A DNA stretch of 64,000 nucleotides from positions 8,010,501-8,074,500 of the forward strand of contig NC_090697.1 in NCBI RefSeq assembly GCF_040954835.1, written 5' to 3'. A model generated the notes under the pieces. That model was not told where the DNA came from, searched no databases, and saw only the letters and a list, made by a program, of their open reading frames with translations. How positions within the stretch are numbered: position 1 is the stretch's first letter; every line of letters begins with the position of its first letter. Made by a program: the position numbers and the translations under genes. Below, one piece after another: positions 22,116 through 34,100 of this stretch. This DNA comes from Lepisosteus oculatus. Lineage: Eukaryota > Chordata > Actinopteri > Semionotiformes > Lepisosteidae.

Positions 22116-25100
22116 GTGAGTACCTGCGGCACCTTGTGACATTTTCGCTGCTCGGTTTGTCAGCGCATTGCATTAGGCGGCCCCTTTCATAAAGAAAGGG
22201 GACGGTGTAGTATTTTGCGTGTAACGTCCAGCTGTTTGTCTCCGGCTGTGCACCGGGAGCGGTTGAGGGTTTTCCGATGAAGTTCGCGTTTTGGAGGGAT
22301 GGCGAGAAAACGGTGACATTTCGGCGATTTCATCGCGCATCCCAACAGCTGCAGGTCACCGGGTCGGCCAAGCCCCCGAGCAGCTCCCAGCCGGCTCTGT
22401 GGTGCCCCTTGTAACCTGTGCACGCTGTCAAGCTGTGTTTTATACACCGGGAGGCTGTGCACGTCAGTTGTATTTCCTTAGCTTGTGACGAGATCCCCAC
22501 ACAAAACAAACGTAGTCGCACGGTCCTAAAAAAAAAACAACCTTTTACGTTTAAATTCTCCGAAAACATTTTTCTTTCGTGCGTTGAGACCCGTCTCTCA
22601 GAATGACCTACAGTTCATGTTATTCTTTGTTTTTTTTTTCCACCCCTCTATTTGTAGGGACTTGTTTGTAAAAAATAAAAGCTTCACCAATGTCTCACTC
22701 TTTTGGTTAAGAAGGTCATTCTGTCATGTGTCTAGGGGTTCCTTGGTTCCTATCTGAGTTTGGCGGTATTTATTTTTTTCAGACCTTAATAGACTCTTCT
22801 CTCTTCTGTGCTCAAGTGAGAGGTTTTAAGTTGACCAGGATGTCAGTTTTCAGTGTGGATATTCCTACGGCTGCTTCTATTTGATGGCTTTCCAAGACGG
22901 CGGTTTCTTTTTTGTACCTTTGTGATCGATCGCAGATTGAATTTTGGTCTTTCAGGTGCGTTACAGGTTTTTTTAACATTAACACCTTTAACTTGAAATC
23001 GGCGTGGTGATCGACTCCTGTAGAGACGTCCTGTGGGGAGATTGTGTGCGGGCTGGTGGCAGGATTGCAGGCTGATTCAGAGCAGTGGGAGAAAGGTAAC
23101 TGGGTGACTACAGGCACACACGGGTCACCACCCCAGATCTTGCTGGGTCCCTCTCATGCCAGGCCGTGGGGGAGACAGCAGAGCCTGGAGGAAGCTGGCA
23201 GGAATGATGGGCCCCACTTTAAAACTCCACTAAAATGCAAACAATATGTAAAAAAAGCACAAATAACACAAGGTAAGATACAAGAACTGCGTCGCTTTGA
23301 CGTTCAGTAATATCAATGGTGCTCTATAGGGGTAGGTCGATTATGATGGGTGCTGTTTGCTTTTTTCGGCTTTAGTGAATTTTATACAGGGTATTTCCAA
23401 TACATTAAATAAAGAGCTTGTATTTTATACAAAAAAGCATGTGAACAGATCCCATTGACACTCTTGAGCGCAATTGTTAAAATAAGTCGAAAGATCCAGA
23501 AAGCATATATGAAGTAGTTTATATTTTCCCATATAATGTGTGATTTTAGAGAGTGGTTCTCAAACTTTTTGGACCAAGTACCACCCCTGATCAATCCAAA
23601 GCATCCAAGTACCACCTACAAGTCATCATCTCATAGGAACCCCAGAAAATCTCAATGACCAACATGAGCGCGCGTGCACACACACTCACACATGCATACA
23701 TATAATAAATAAACTTTATTTGATATAGCACCTTTAAAGGTGGCTTCTCAAAGCGCTTTACAGAATTACAACAGGAACCACAACAATTAAAAATAAACAA
23801 TACAAATTTCAGTGAGAGGGTTGAGCCTGTTTAGTTGAGCAAAGCAGATGTGAATTCATTGGTCGAGCCTTGATACAATTCACAACAGATTTTAAGTGTA
23901 TCCACTTCATATCTGGAGCAACCTCTCTAATTCGTGCAACTACACCACTGTGTCGGCTTGTCATTGCTCTAGCACCGTCTATAGAAACTCTGACGCATTT
24001 TATCCAGTCGATGCCATTCACTTCGATAAAATCATTCAGAAGCTGAAATATGTGCTCTCCTGTAGTTCCTGTTGGTAGCGGCTTACAGAACAGAAAGTCC
24101 TCATGGGACGTACCCTCAAAATCGTATCTAACCTAAAGGAGCAAATTGGCCAATTTTGACACTTTTGACATCATCCGCCATATCAATAATTCTGTGAATG
24201 ACTGTGTCTTTCAGAGGGGGCAGCAGGACAAGCTGTTTAGCAGCTTTTTCTCCACACATAATACGTATCATCTCTTTTGCCAATGGTAAACAAAGTTCTT
24301 TAAAAATAGCCTGGGGCCTACCTGCTTTAGCAATCTGCAAGCTTGCATTTTTCCCCCGTTTCCATTTCAGGAGTCCATCTCAGAAGTTAAAAAGGTTTTA
24401 TTTCATGTGCGTGGAAGCGAAACACAGAGACGCTTTGTGTATTTTTCTCAAATTAACCTAGAACAGTTCTTAAGTATTTTTCTGTTATCTATCACGCTTT
24501 CCTGTGCTCACAAGAGTGCCGGCGTTCGTAGTACGCATTTCTATGCTTTCCTGTGCTTACAACATTGGCATTGTTCCAAAATCACGCACATCCTCCTCCC
24601 TCCCTATTTGCTGGAGATAACTTTTTTTAAATACAATTGGTCACTTACGTTCCTAGCACGCATTCCTATACAATGGTGTAGAATAACATAGTAGCTGTTG
24701 TGTCCACTCAAGTATTAGCGCGTGCTGTATTGTAGTACATAGGCTGCGTATTCGACACAGATTAATTTTATTAAAATAGAAAATATGAAAACCCGTCCCA
24801 ATTTTTCAGTGCACACAACAAGGTTCCAGGGTCATATGGCGTACCACCTGGTGGCGCATCACAAGTGGTACGCGGACCATAGTTTAAGAACCACTGATTT
24901 AACAGACATTCGACCAGAATGGACACCCCTTGCTTACTTTCTTTATTTTTGATTGCCACACAACAGTAGCTGGTGGAATTTGCTTTTGGTACAAGAGAAC
25001 GCTGATGGAGCAGATATCCAACACATGCAATACTGAAAAATAAATACAAATTGAAATGGAAAGACAGACAGAGCACAATCACACGTATACGTGCACATTA

Positions 25101-28100
25101 ACCTTGCAGGTAGCACACAGAATTGTAGATGACCATGGGAGGCTAGATAGCTGAATTCCACCCCCCATGACTCTGTCAAACCAATGGTGTACTGTAATAC
25201 TGTCCTTACATGAGGCCAAAAACAGTCACTACTCCTTCATAAATTCTACACAACATGTTATAACAACATACGTAATCCTTTACAACTGTTATTGCAGATG
25301 GCATGACAGGCCTGTAGTTAATTTGTAATGGTTCACATTGAGACAGAGCTTCAGCTGAAAGCTAAGAGCAGAATTCCAGGTCGAGAGACATCTCATGAAA
25401 ATGCTGAAAGTCACAGTTAATAGACTTTCTGCTGATGCAGCACACCAACAGCAGTCCTGCTACATATATGTGACATTTTGTTATGTGTTTTTTATCTTTT
25501 TTTATGACTGTGTTATTGTCTCATGAGGTGTTGTACCCTTGGGCCAGGTACTCCATGTGTAAAGCATCAGCTAAATAAATTCAAGTTAGGACAGACTCAT
25601 TCAAACAAACATAACTCAATTCTATCCAGGTCAAGCAAAGGCACAAGAGTTGACTGATCATGAGATTAAGAACGTTATAGGCAGAAAATCCCCTTGTCCC
25701 CAAGAAATGCAGACAATGCACCAGTGACTATAAAATTCATTTCAGGGGCCTTCATAAATTTTAGCCAGCAAACAGCACAGCACTGTCCCAACAGGACAGA
25801 CAAAGAAACTCCCATCTAAATTCTTTTGTAGCTCATCTAGTCCCTGGATTGGCTAGCCACTCCATACAGAGTTACACAAATGCATGCTTTCTGCATTCTA
25901 ACGTATTAATTCCCAAGGGTGTTTGCTTGAAAACGGCACTATTACAGAGTAGTTTAAAAGTTACGCTGCTGCAGAAAACATGTAATTTAGCAACCTTATC
26001 ATAAGACACAACGAGATACATCTGTGCTTGCAAATGCAGTGCCTCAGAGAGAAAACTCACTGTTCAGCCAAGGACACAGCCTTCACAATTATTCATTTTA
26101 ACTCTCTTGCATTCATTCCTGCATCAGCTTATATAAAGAAACTGCTTACTGAAAGGTGATGCTTACTGAAAGGTGATGCTACATTACTAGGACATTTCAA
26201 TATTTCTTGCATATTATGAATATTATGAAGAGGAAGATGGATTTTGACACCGATACTCTTGCAATAGTTAACAATTGCTTGTTTGTGAAAGCACCAAATA
26301 GGACAGATACGTTTATTAACCTGTTTATTAAGTTTATTAACCAGACAAATAGAATACAGTTGAATGCACAGATGTGTTAGAGCCCCATGGTAATTGTGAC
26401 CTAAATATAGCATTTTTGATGTATACATTTGAACACTACTGTAGCGTACTGTACTGTAACGTAGTTTTCTAATTTTAGAAAATCAGATTGCTTAGTAACG
26501 AGAGGTCACAGACAGTGAACTGGGTGCAAATTTATATGACAAAAGGGATGTTTGTGCTTCAGAAACACAATGTTAATGTCTCAAAAGGAATTCATCTCTA
26601 AAACAATGAGGTCCAAGGACATTATAGCCCAAATGAGTTAACAGGTGTATTAAAAAGTCAATCGCATAAAAGAGCCCAGCTTCAGATATAAAAAAAGAGT
26701 AAACCAAGGTTTGGGTGCACCTGAAAAAGATATTAAAATTGTGAAGAAGCAGGCAAAGAAGAATATTGCATTGTAGAAGCAAAGAAGACAACAAAGAAAT
26801 AGTAAACATGCAAAATGAACACTTTACACAGAAGCCTTTTATTGTACAGTTGATGTCCCATGTTATGAAACAAGCTCTGTTTTGGGTAATTTTAAGAAAA
26901 CTAAGACTGTGGTTCTGCAGCTGCCAGCGCAGGTAAAAACCAGTAAACCACCTGCACCTGCTGTTTTCCCAGTCATACCCCAGGAAATGCTACCTGTCTA
27001 GTCTGTCCCCCCATCCGTTCTTCAACCCCTTTATCCACTTTATCCACTTGTTTTGGACTGTGGGAGGACACCCACGCAAACCTGGGTAGAACATCAGGTG
27101 CCGCCCAGGCGCTGAACCAGCACGGAGAGGCTACAGTGCTAACTGTGGCGTGCCCCTGCCATCCCCACCTGTCCTCTAATTGTAAAGAAAGCATTTACTG
27201 CTTACGACGGTTTCAGTTTGCTTTCCTTTCAGTTTGAAAAGCCACGCCTTAGATTTGTCCTATTCCCTTATTGTTGGACAGAGCTACAATGTTCTTTTTG
27301 TCTCTAAGAATGGCCAAATCCGCTGGCAGGACAAGAGTTTTCCCGATTGTCTGAGCACTACCAGTCAGAGCCAACCTAGAGCTGGCATTGCAGGGCGCTC
27401 CTAAAACTCTTACTCCTAAAACCCTTCCAGAAACTGTACTAAGAGCTTCTAAGCTCTTAGAGCTTGTCATTGGTTTCCGGTAACTGGCTCAGCCGTCTTT
27501 GGGAGAAATCAACAGTGCTTTCTTGGTAGCACCGTGTCGCGTGTGAAGACGATTCCAAACGAGTGAAGGTTTCCTGCGGTGATTTGTTGGAAGCTCACAA
27601 CAGCACGTTCACTTTCTATCCCACTCGCGGGAAATCTGAGGGCTGGATCGCCAGGATCCTTGCTCTTCTGGCCTGTTGCAGGAAGGTCGATATGGGACTG
27701 CGGGAGGTCTCCTCGGGCGTTTCGCCAGCCCTCGGCCTGCGCGTTGATGGCGTATGAATTTTCACCAGGTTCCCCGGGCGTCTGTTGTGTCATGGTTTTC
27801 TCCTGCTCTCCATGATCTCGCCACTTTTTCCATTTGGGTTGGAATTTTTGCCCTTGACCGTTCAGTGTTTGTTTCGCTTTTGAAACCGCAGATCCCGCTA
27901 TTTTAGGGTGAAAATGCGGACTTCAGAACGGCGAAGCTGCCTGGTCTTTTACGTTGGTGAGCAACCTCATCCGCGGTGACGTTTGTGTCAGTTGAAGTGA
28001 CCCCGTAATTAGACAGCTGCTAGATGGTGTCAGAAACACCTTGGGGAAGGTAAATGTAAAACAATAAAAAAAAAGACTTGAGAGGCATGTTCTAAACACA

Positions 28101-31100
28101 CTCTGTGTTTAAAATGAATGAGTTAACTTGTACCACTCGCAGGATGTCTGTTACTTGCACAGTTGGAGAACCGTGGGTCTGGCACAAAGCCGTTGAGAGG
28201 AGTTTGATTCAAGCGTACAGGACCCTAAGGTGTATATGCAGAGGTACAACGAGGCCGCAGACTCACAGCTGGAAACGAAAAGTTTTTTTTTTTAAGACGA
28301 AGAGTAGGAAACATTTATTAAAGCAAAGAGTTGTGGGTATTTGGAGAAAGCTTCCCCGTCAGCTCTTAAGACTCGGGACACTTTTAAGAATCTGATGGTT
28401 TAAATTTGGTGTAGTATCATTTATTTTCTGAACTTCCAAATGAGCTAGTTGGGCCTTTCTCCTTGCTTGTATTCTTTCGTATGTCTTGAGGCAGATATTC
28501 TTGTTGTTCAGTGCTTTTATTTAGTTAACTTCTAAAGTTCCCATTCGATGTTACACATACCATACTAAAAATTGTCTGTATTCACACTGTGAACTGTAAA
28601 GCTTTTAAGGTATCTGAGATGTTAAATAATGTGACATACGTTCCTTTACTACTGCTTATGAAAAGTAATGTCTGGTTGTGGCACCCAGAAAAGATGCTGA
28701 AGATAAATTCTGTGATCCAGTCTATATTTTATGTTCTTTTTCTATACCCCCCCGTAGGTAAATTCCTGCCCATGAAGACAATGTTAGGGCCAAAATACGA
28801 TGACTTGGTCCAGGAAGAGAACAGGTTCCACCCCAGCATGCTGTCAAACTATTTAAAGAGTCTTAAGGTAAGCTGTAGCAGACCGAGTGCCGGTGTACTT
28901 GCTGTAGTTAGGTGCTGGGCTCACGTGCTCTGGCATGATGGGGGCAGAGTGGTGGCACTGTGGCTGAGGATCTGTGCCTGTGGCTGGAAGGTTGCCGGTT
29001 CGTATCTCGCGGCCGGCAGAGGAATCCTACTCAGTTGGCCCCCTGAGCAAGGCCCTTCGCTCTGAGCCCAAGCTTCTCTCCCTGTCTGTGTGTCTCATGG
29101 AGAGCAAGCTGGGGTATGCGAAAAAGACAAATTCCTAATGCAAGAAACTGTATATGGCCAATAAAGTGATCTGATCTTATGATTTTGGTTGCTCAGCCCA
29201 GAGCATGTGAATCACTGGTTCACCTCTGTGGCAGCTCTAGAACACTTCTGAAACCTCCTGGCTCCTCCTTTATCATTACATTTCAACTTAGAGTAGTATC
29301 ACGGTGATCCTCTGAGCTCTTAACTGCCCATATCACATGATTTGGGATTTGGCCCACATTGTCTGAAATCTGTTCTGCATTGAATTACCACCACTCTGTG
29401 GGTATCTTAAGCCTTTGTTTGCATTATGTTTGTTTGAATGTAAAGACAACAGGCATCTGAGGTTATTGTAAGCTCGCAAACCTAATATGTTCTGTTGACA
29501 GTTTTCTTCCACTCTGTGGGCTACATCTAATAACTGAAGTTCTTAACATCAACAAACAACGGCAAAATAAAGACATATATATATATAACAGCAGCAGCAA
29601 ATAATGGACTAAGACCTTTTCCTTTTTTTTAGGTCAAAATGGGGTTGCTCATTGATTTAACAAATACATCCAGATTCTATGACCGGAATGAAATCGAGAA
29701 GGAAGGCATTAAGTATGTGAAGCTTGCTTGCAAAGGGTAAGTGTCTTGTGGCTCTGGAATTCTGCTCAGCGATGGGATTGAACAGCCCGGTGGAAGGCTG
29801 GATTGTGAACACATAATAATAATAATAATTGCTTACACTTATGTAGCACTTTTTCTGGACACTCCACTCAAAGCGCTTTACAGGTAATGGGAACTCCCCT
29901 CCACCACCACCAGTGTGCAGCTGGATGATGCGACGGCAGCCATAGTACACCAGTACACTTATCACACAACAGCTCTCAGTGGGGAGGAGAGCAGAGTAAT
30001 GAAGCCAATTCATAGATGGGGATTATTAGGATGCCATGATTGGTAAGGGCCAATGGGAAATTTGGCCAGGAGAAACGCCCTGGGGTTTATAATGACCAAA
30101 GAGAGTCAGGACCTTGGTGTTACGTCTCATCCGAAGGACGGCGCCTGTTTACAGTATAGTGTCCCCGTCGCTATACTGGAGCATTAGGACCCACACAGAC
30201 CGCAGGGTGAGCGCCCCCTGCTGGCCCCACTAACGCCTCTTCCAGCAGCAACCTTAGTTTTTCCCAGGAGGTCTCACATCCAGGTACTGACCAGGCTCAC
30301 ACCTGCTGAGCTTCAGTGGGCTGCCAGTTGTGAGTTGCAGAGTGAAATGGCTGCTGGCTGCTCTTATAATATAAGACAGGATCCAAACGAGAAGGATTTG
30401 GATCCTTCTCGTTTGAGAAGGACTTCCACATGGCTTCTCTGCCATTTGGTAGTAAGTATTGCATACATTAGTGTTACATTATACTAATGAGTATTGCATG
30501 TGGATGGCAAAACCATAAAGTACAGATATCTTCTAGACAATATGGAGAAGCAATAAAAATGTAAATAAAAGATTAGGATTTGTAGTTAAAAACACAGAAT
30601 TTAGATGAATAGATTTATTCAAAAAATGAATGCTTTTTTAGAGCATCAGGAATAGATAACTATTGATGCAAACTAGAGCAAGGTAATTTTCTTTGGATCA
30701 ATGAACTAATTTCAGTATTGAAGAACTCATCCAGCTGCCTCTTGGGGAAAGACAAGGTATTGACTTCAGCAGCATGACTGTGTGGCTTGTTCGATTCTTC
30801 CACAACTCGCTGAGTGAAGTGCCTGCTGTGCTCGATTTTAAGGCGCACTCTGGTTCATGTTTCGCTGTTCCTTGTGAAGACATCTGCTGGGTTGGCCTTG
30901 TCAGTTTTAGTACCCAAAATCTAAAATACATAGTCATTAATTGCATCATCATTTTTGCTGTAGGTTTTTATGTTGCTATTATACTTTTTTTTTCCAATGA
31001 AACTGGATTGAGTTCATCCCGGTTAAGGTGATGTAAGTTCAGGTATGCAAAATGGTGCTTTTTGTGGCATAACCAGAACACAAAGGATTTTTGTCAAGTA

Positions 31101-34100
31101 AGATCATTTGACAGCTATGGGGATATGCGAGTTATTCTCGTGTTAGTCTACAAAACCTTGTCCGAACACATCTGTGACAATGTAAGACAGGTTTACCTGT
31201 TAGCCAAAGGTGTTAACTTGTGCATCTAGTGCTAAAACTGGTGGGGTTTCTGAATTATCCATTGAGTACATCATGACATTTTCTGTTTGTCAGAAAGCTT
31301 TGGAAAAGTTTAAATTAGTAAAATGCAAGCGGAGACAATTAATTGCTGTAAAAGCTTCTTAGTAGAGCATCAGGAAACAGTGTCATCAACTCCAAATGTA
31401 TTGTGCAGGTGTTGAAAGAGCTGTGTAATATCTGGCTGTTTCAGGCTTTTGCAGTATGGTTAGAGTAGTTCCATTTGCCTCTTTAGTGAATTTAACAAAC
31501 ATTATGTAACATGGTGTGTTGGATACAACTGCAAAACTGTGCTTTGCTTATTTCCCGTCATTGATCTTATAATCTAAGACTTTTTTGTTTTTTTGAGAAA
31601 TTGGGCTTATAAAGACATTTTATCAGCCTTCAAATTTGTATTTGTTTAGGAATAAAACCCAGCTCTGTTTGTATTTTGAATTATGATTGTGTTTTAGCAC
31701 TGTTCTAAACTAGTGTTTTTCACAACACTTTGTCCCTGACACAGCTCAAACCTATAGGTTTCCTGCTTGAATCATGTCATTCAGCAGATTATCGTCTATA
31801 TCTGGTATAGTGGTGCTAGAAAGTTTGTGAAAATTAAGAATGTTCTTAATTTCTGCATAAATGTGACCTTAAATGTGAAACACGGTGGTGGCAGTATCAT
31901 GGTTTGGGGCTGTTATTCTGCCTCGGGACCAGGACAGCTTGCCATCATTGACAGAACTATGAATTCTGGAGTGTACCAGCAGATTCTACAGGAGAATGTC
32001 AGGGTATCCGTCTGTGAACTGAAGCTCAACAGAAGGTGGGTCCTGCAGCAAGACAATGATCCTAAACACACAAGTCAGTCTACCAAAGAATGGTTGAAGC
32101 AGAAGAAATTTTGCATTTTGGAATGGCCGCGTCGATGTCCAGACCTTAATCCAATGGAAATGTTGTGGCAGGACCTGAAGCAGGGAGTTTGTGCAAGAAA
32201 GCCCACCAACATCACTGAGTTGAAGCAGTTCTATAAGGAGGAATGGGCCAAAATTCCTCCAAGCTGGAATTGATCAACAGTTACCCTAAACATTTGGTTG
32301 AAGTCATTGCTGCTCAAGGGGGTCACAGCAGTCACTGAAAGCCTAGGTTCACATACTTTGTCTGACAAAGACATTTAATGTTGGGTCATTTTGATCAATA
32401 AATGAATGAAAAAGTATATACCTTTGTGTGTTTTGTTTTATTGGGTTCTCTATCTATTTTTATGGCTCAGATGAAGGTCTGATCACATTTTAAATTTTTG
32501 CAGAAATTCTGAAGGGTTCACAAACTTTCTAGGACCAATGTATAATGATTATAGAATTATTTTTCACAGCACTCAATTTAAACATCCTTGGCAATATAGA
32601 TCGATATCTGATTTTGGCCCTTGCACTCTATAGTAATGGTATATCTTAAGTTTTAAAGAACTGTCCGTCTTGAAGGATTTTGATCAGGGCTGCGAGAACA
32701 GATTTTGAGACCCAAAGGAATGCAGCTGCTGTAAACGTTCAGACCAACTGGTTTAGGTGGCGGAGCGTAGGTTATGAATAGATTTCAGAAAGCTCTTCAG
32801 AGATGGTTCACACTGCATTGAAACCAGTGGAGTTTGTTCTCTTTTTCTCATTCCTTTTCTCCCCCTTTAGGCATGGAGAGTGTCCTACGGCAGAACACAC
32901 AGAAATGTTCATCAGGCTGTGTGAGCACTTCATGGAAAAGAATCCTACTGAACTAATAGGTATGAAGGCATGTATAGTGTTGGAGGCCAGGAAGAAACTG
33001 TGTTTCACCATACACTGTTTACAGAGAGACCGAACATTTTTCACAGGCTTGAACTCTGACATTCATTGTGTAGTCATGTGTGATTTCTTTCCCAGGAGCC
33101 ATAGCGTAACCCACATTTCAAAACTCGAAAATGGTTTCCTTGCCTGTACCGATGTAGTCATTGAAGCAGTGTAGCACATTCTGGTCATTTCCCTCACAAC
33201 CAGTGACATTGTTGCATGTCTGTATTGGATAGCGTCTCATTTTCAAAGAACAGTTATCAATATGTAATGTGTACGTTGCATAATATACCCTTTTTTTTCC
33301 ATCGATGTCATGATTGACTCTAATACTGGCGCCCAAATGTTTCCAGTTCACAACAGACAGCCATTACCCAATCTTAAACAAAGTGGAATATTCCTTTGTT
33401 TCCAGGGGCAGTCTTCAATGTCAGATGTAAATAGATATTCGTAATTAAGCAAAAAATGATGCATTACCTCGATGTAGTTAAAACCACTTAATGTTATGGA
33501 TGGCTAGTCTCTCTGCTGCTCTAACTTGCTCATAATCAGTGGTGATCTCTGCTGCACTGGTTGCAGACAGGCTGATTTGACACCGGACCTTCAGCTTCAG
33601 CCATGCATCTCCAGAACAATTGCACTAGCAATTAGGAGATGGAATGCATATGTCACAGACTGCCTAATCTCATTAAGGGTCATTACCTGTGGAAATTAAA
33701 ACAGTTAAGGCAGAGGTTAATAGCCTCCAGCAAGTGCAATATGACAGGAGTCTGGGAGTGATGTACTTTTTCCTGAAGGCAAAACACCTCTTCTCATTTG
33801 TGTCTCTCCCTTTCAAATGTCAGAATCAGTACCAGGCAATTTCCAGTAAATTAATCTCCCCTAATAACTTTGAATATTAACACGGTAGGAATTCTAAGTG
33901 ATCATAAAAAATAATTTGCATGCTTTATTTTTTTGAATAGCATCATTTTTTGTGGCATTCTGCCAGGAAGAGGGGTCAGGTTTTGTAAAAGAACACGTCA
34001 GCTAGTAAATGTTTCGTACACTTGGGGGAGCCAGTGTGTTGCAAACTGCTGTGTATTCTGCCGAGACACTACATACACTATTTCACTGATGTCTTTCGGT

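Larger units (their letters stand above)
22116..28757 (+). other. RNGTT intron 1 (6642 bp)
   Basis: Donor GTGAGT, acceptor CCCGTAG. It contains a hAT element with an inserted L2 tail (23551-24896), a tRNA-SINE fragment (27008-27170), a 17-bp tandem duplication (26145-26178) and a GC-rich block of unknown nature (about 27480-27830). The rest is unrecognised AT-rich DNA. Confidence 0.9.
29737..32870 (+). other. RNGTT intron 3 (3134 bp)
   Basis: Donor GTAAGT, acceptor CCCCCTTTAG. It contains a near-complete 5S SINE, a perfect hairpin, a CR1-like LINE fragment and a deleted Tc1 element. Segments 30910-31800 and 32541-32870 show nothing recognisable. Confidence 0.92.

Noticed and set aside
31767-32273. 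168-codon frame as a host gene
   Set aside because: The sequence is a Tc1 transposase C-terminus fused to flanking DNA and bounded by terminal repeats.
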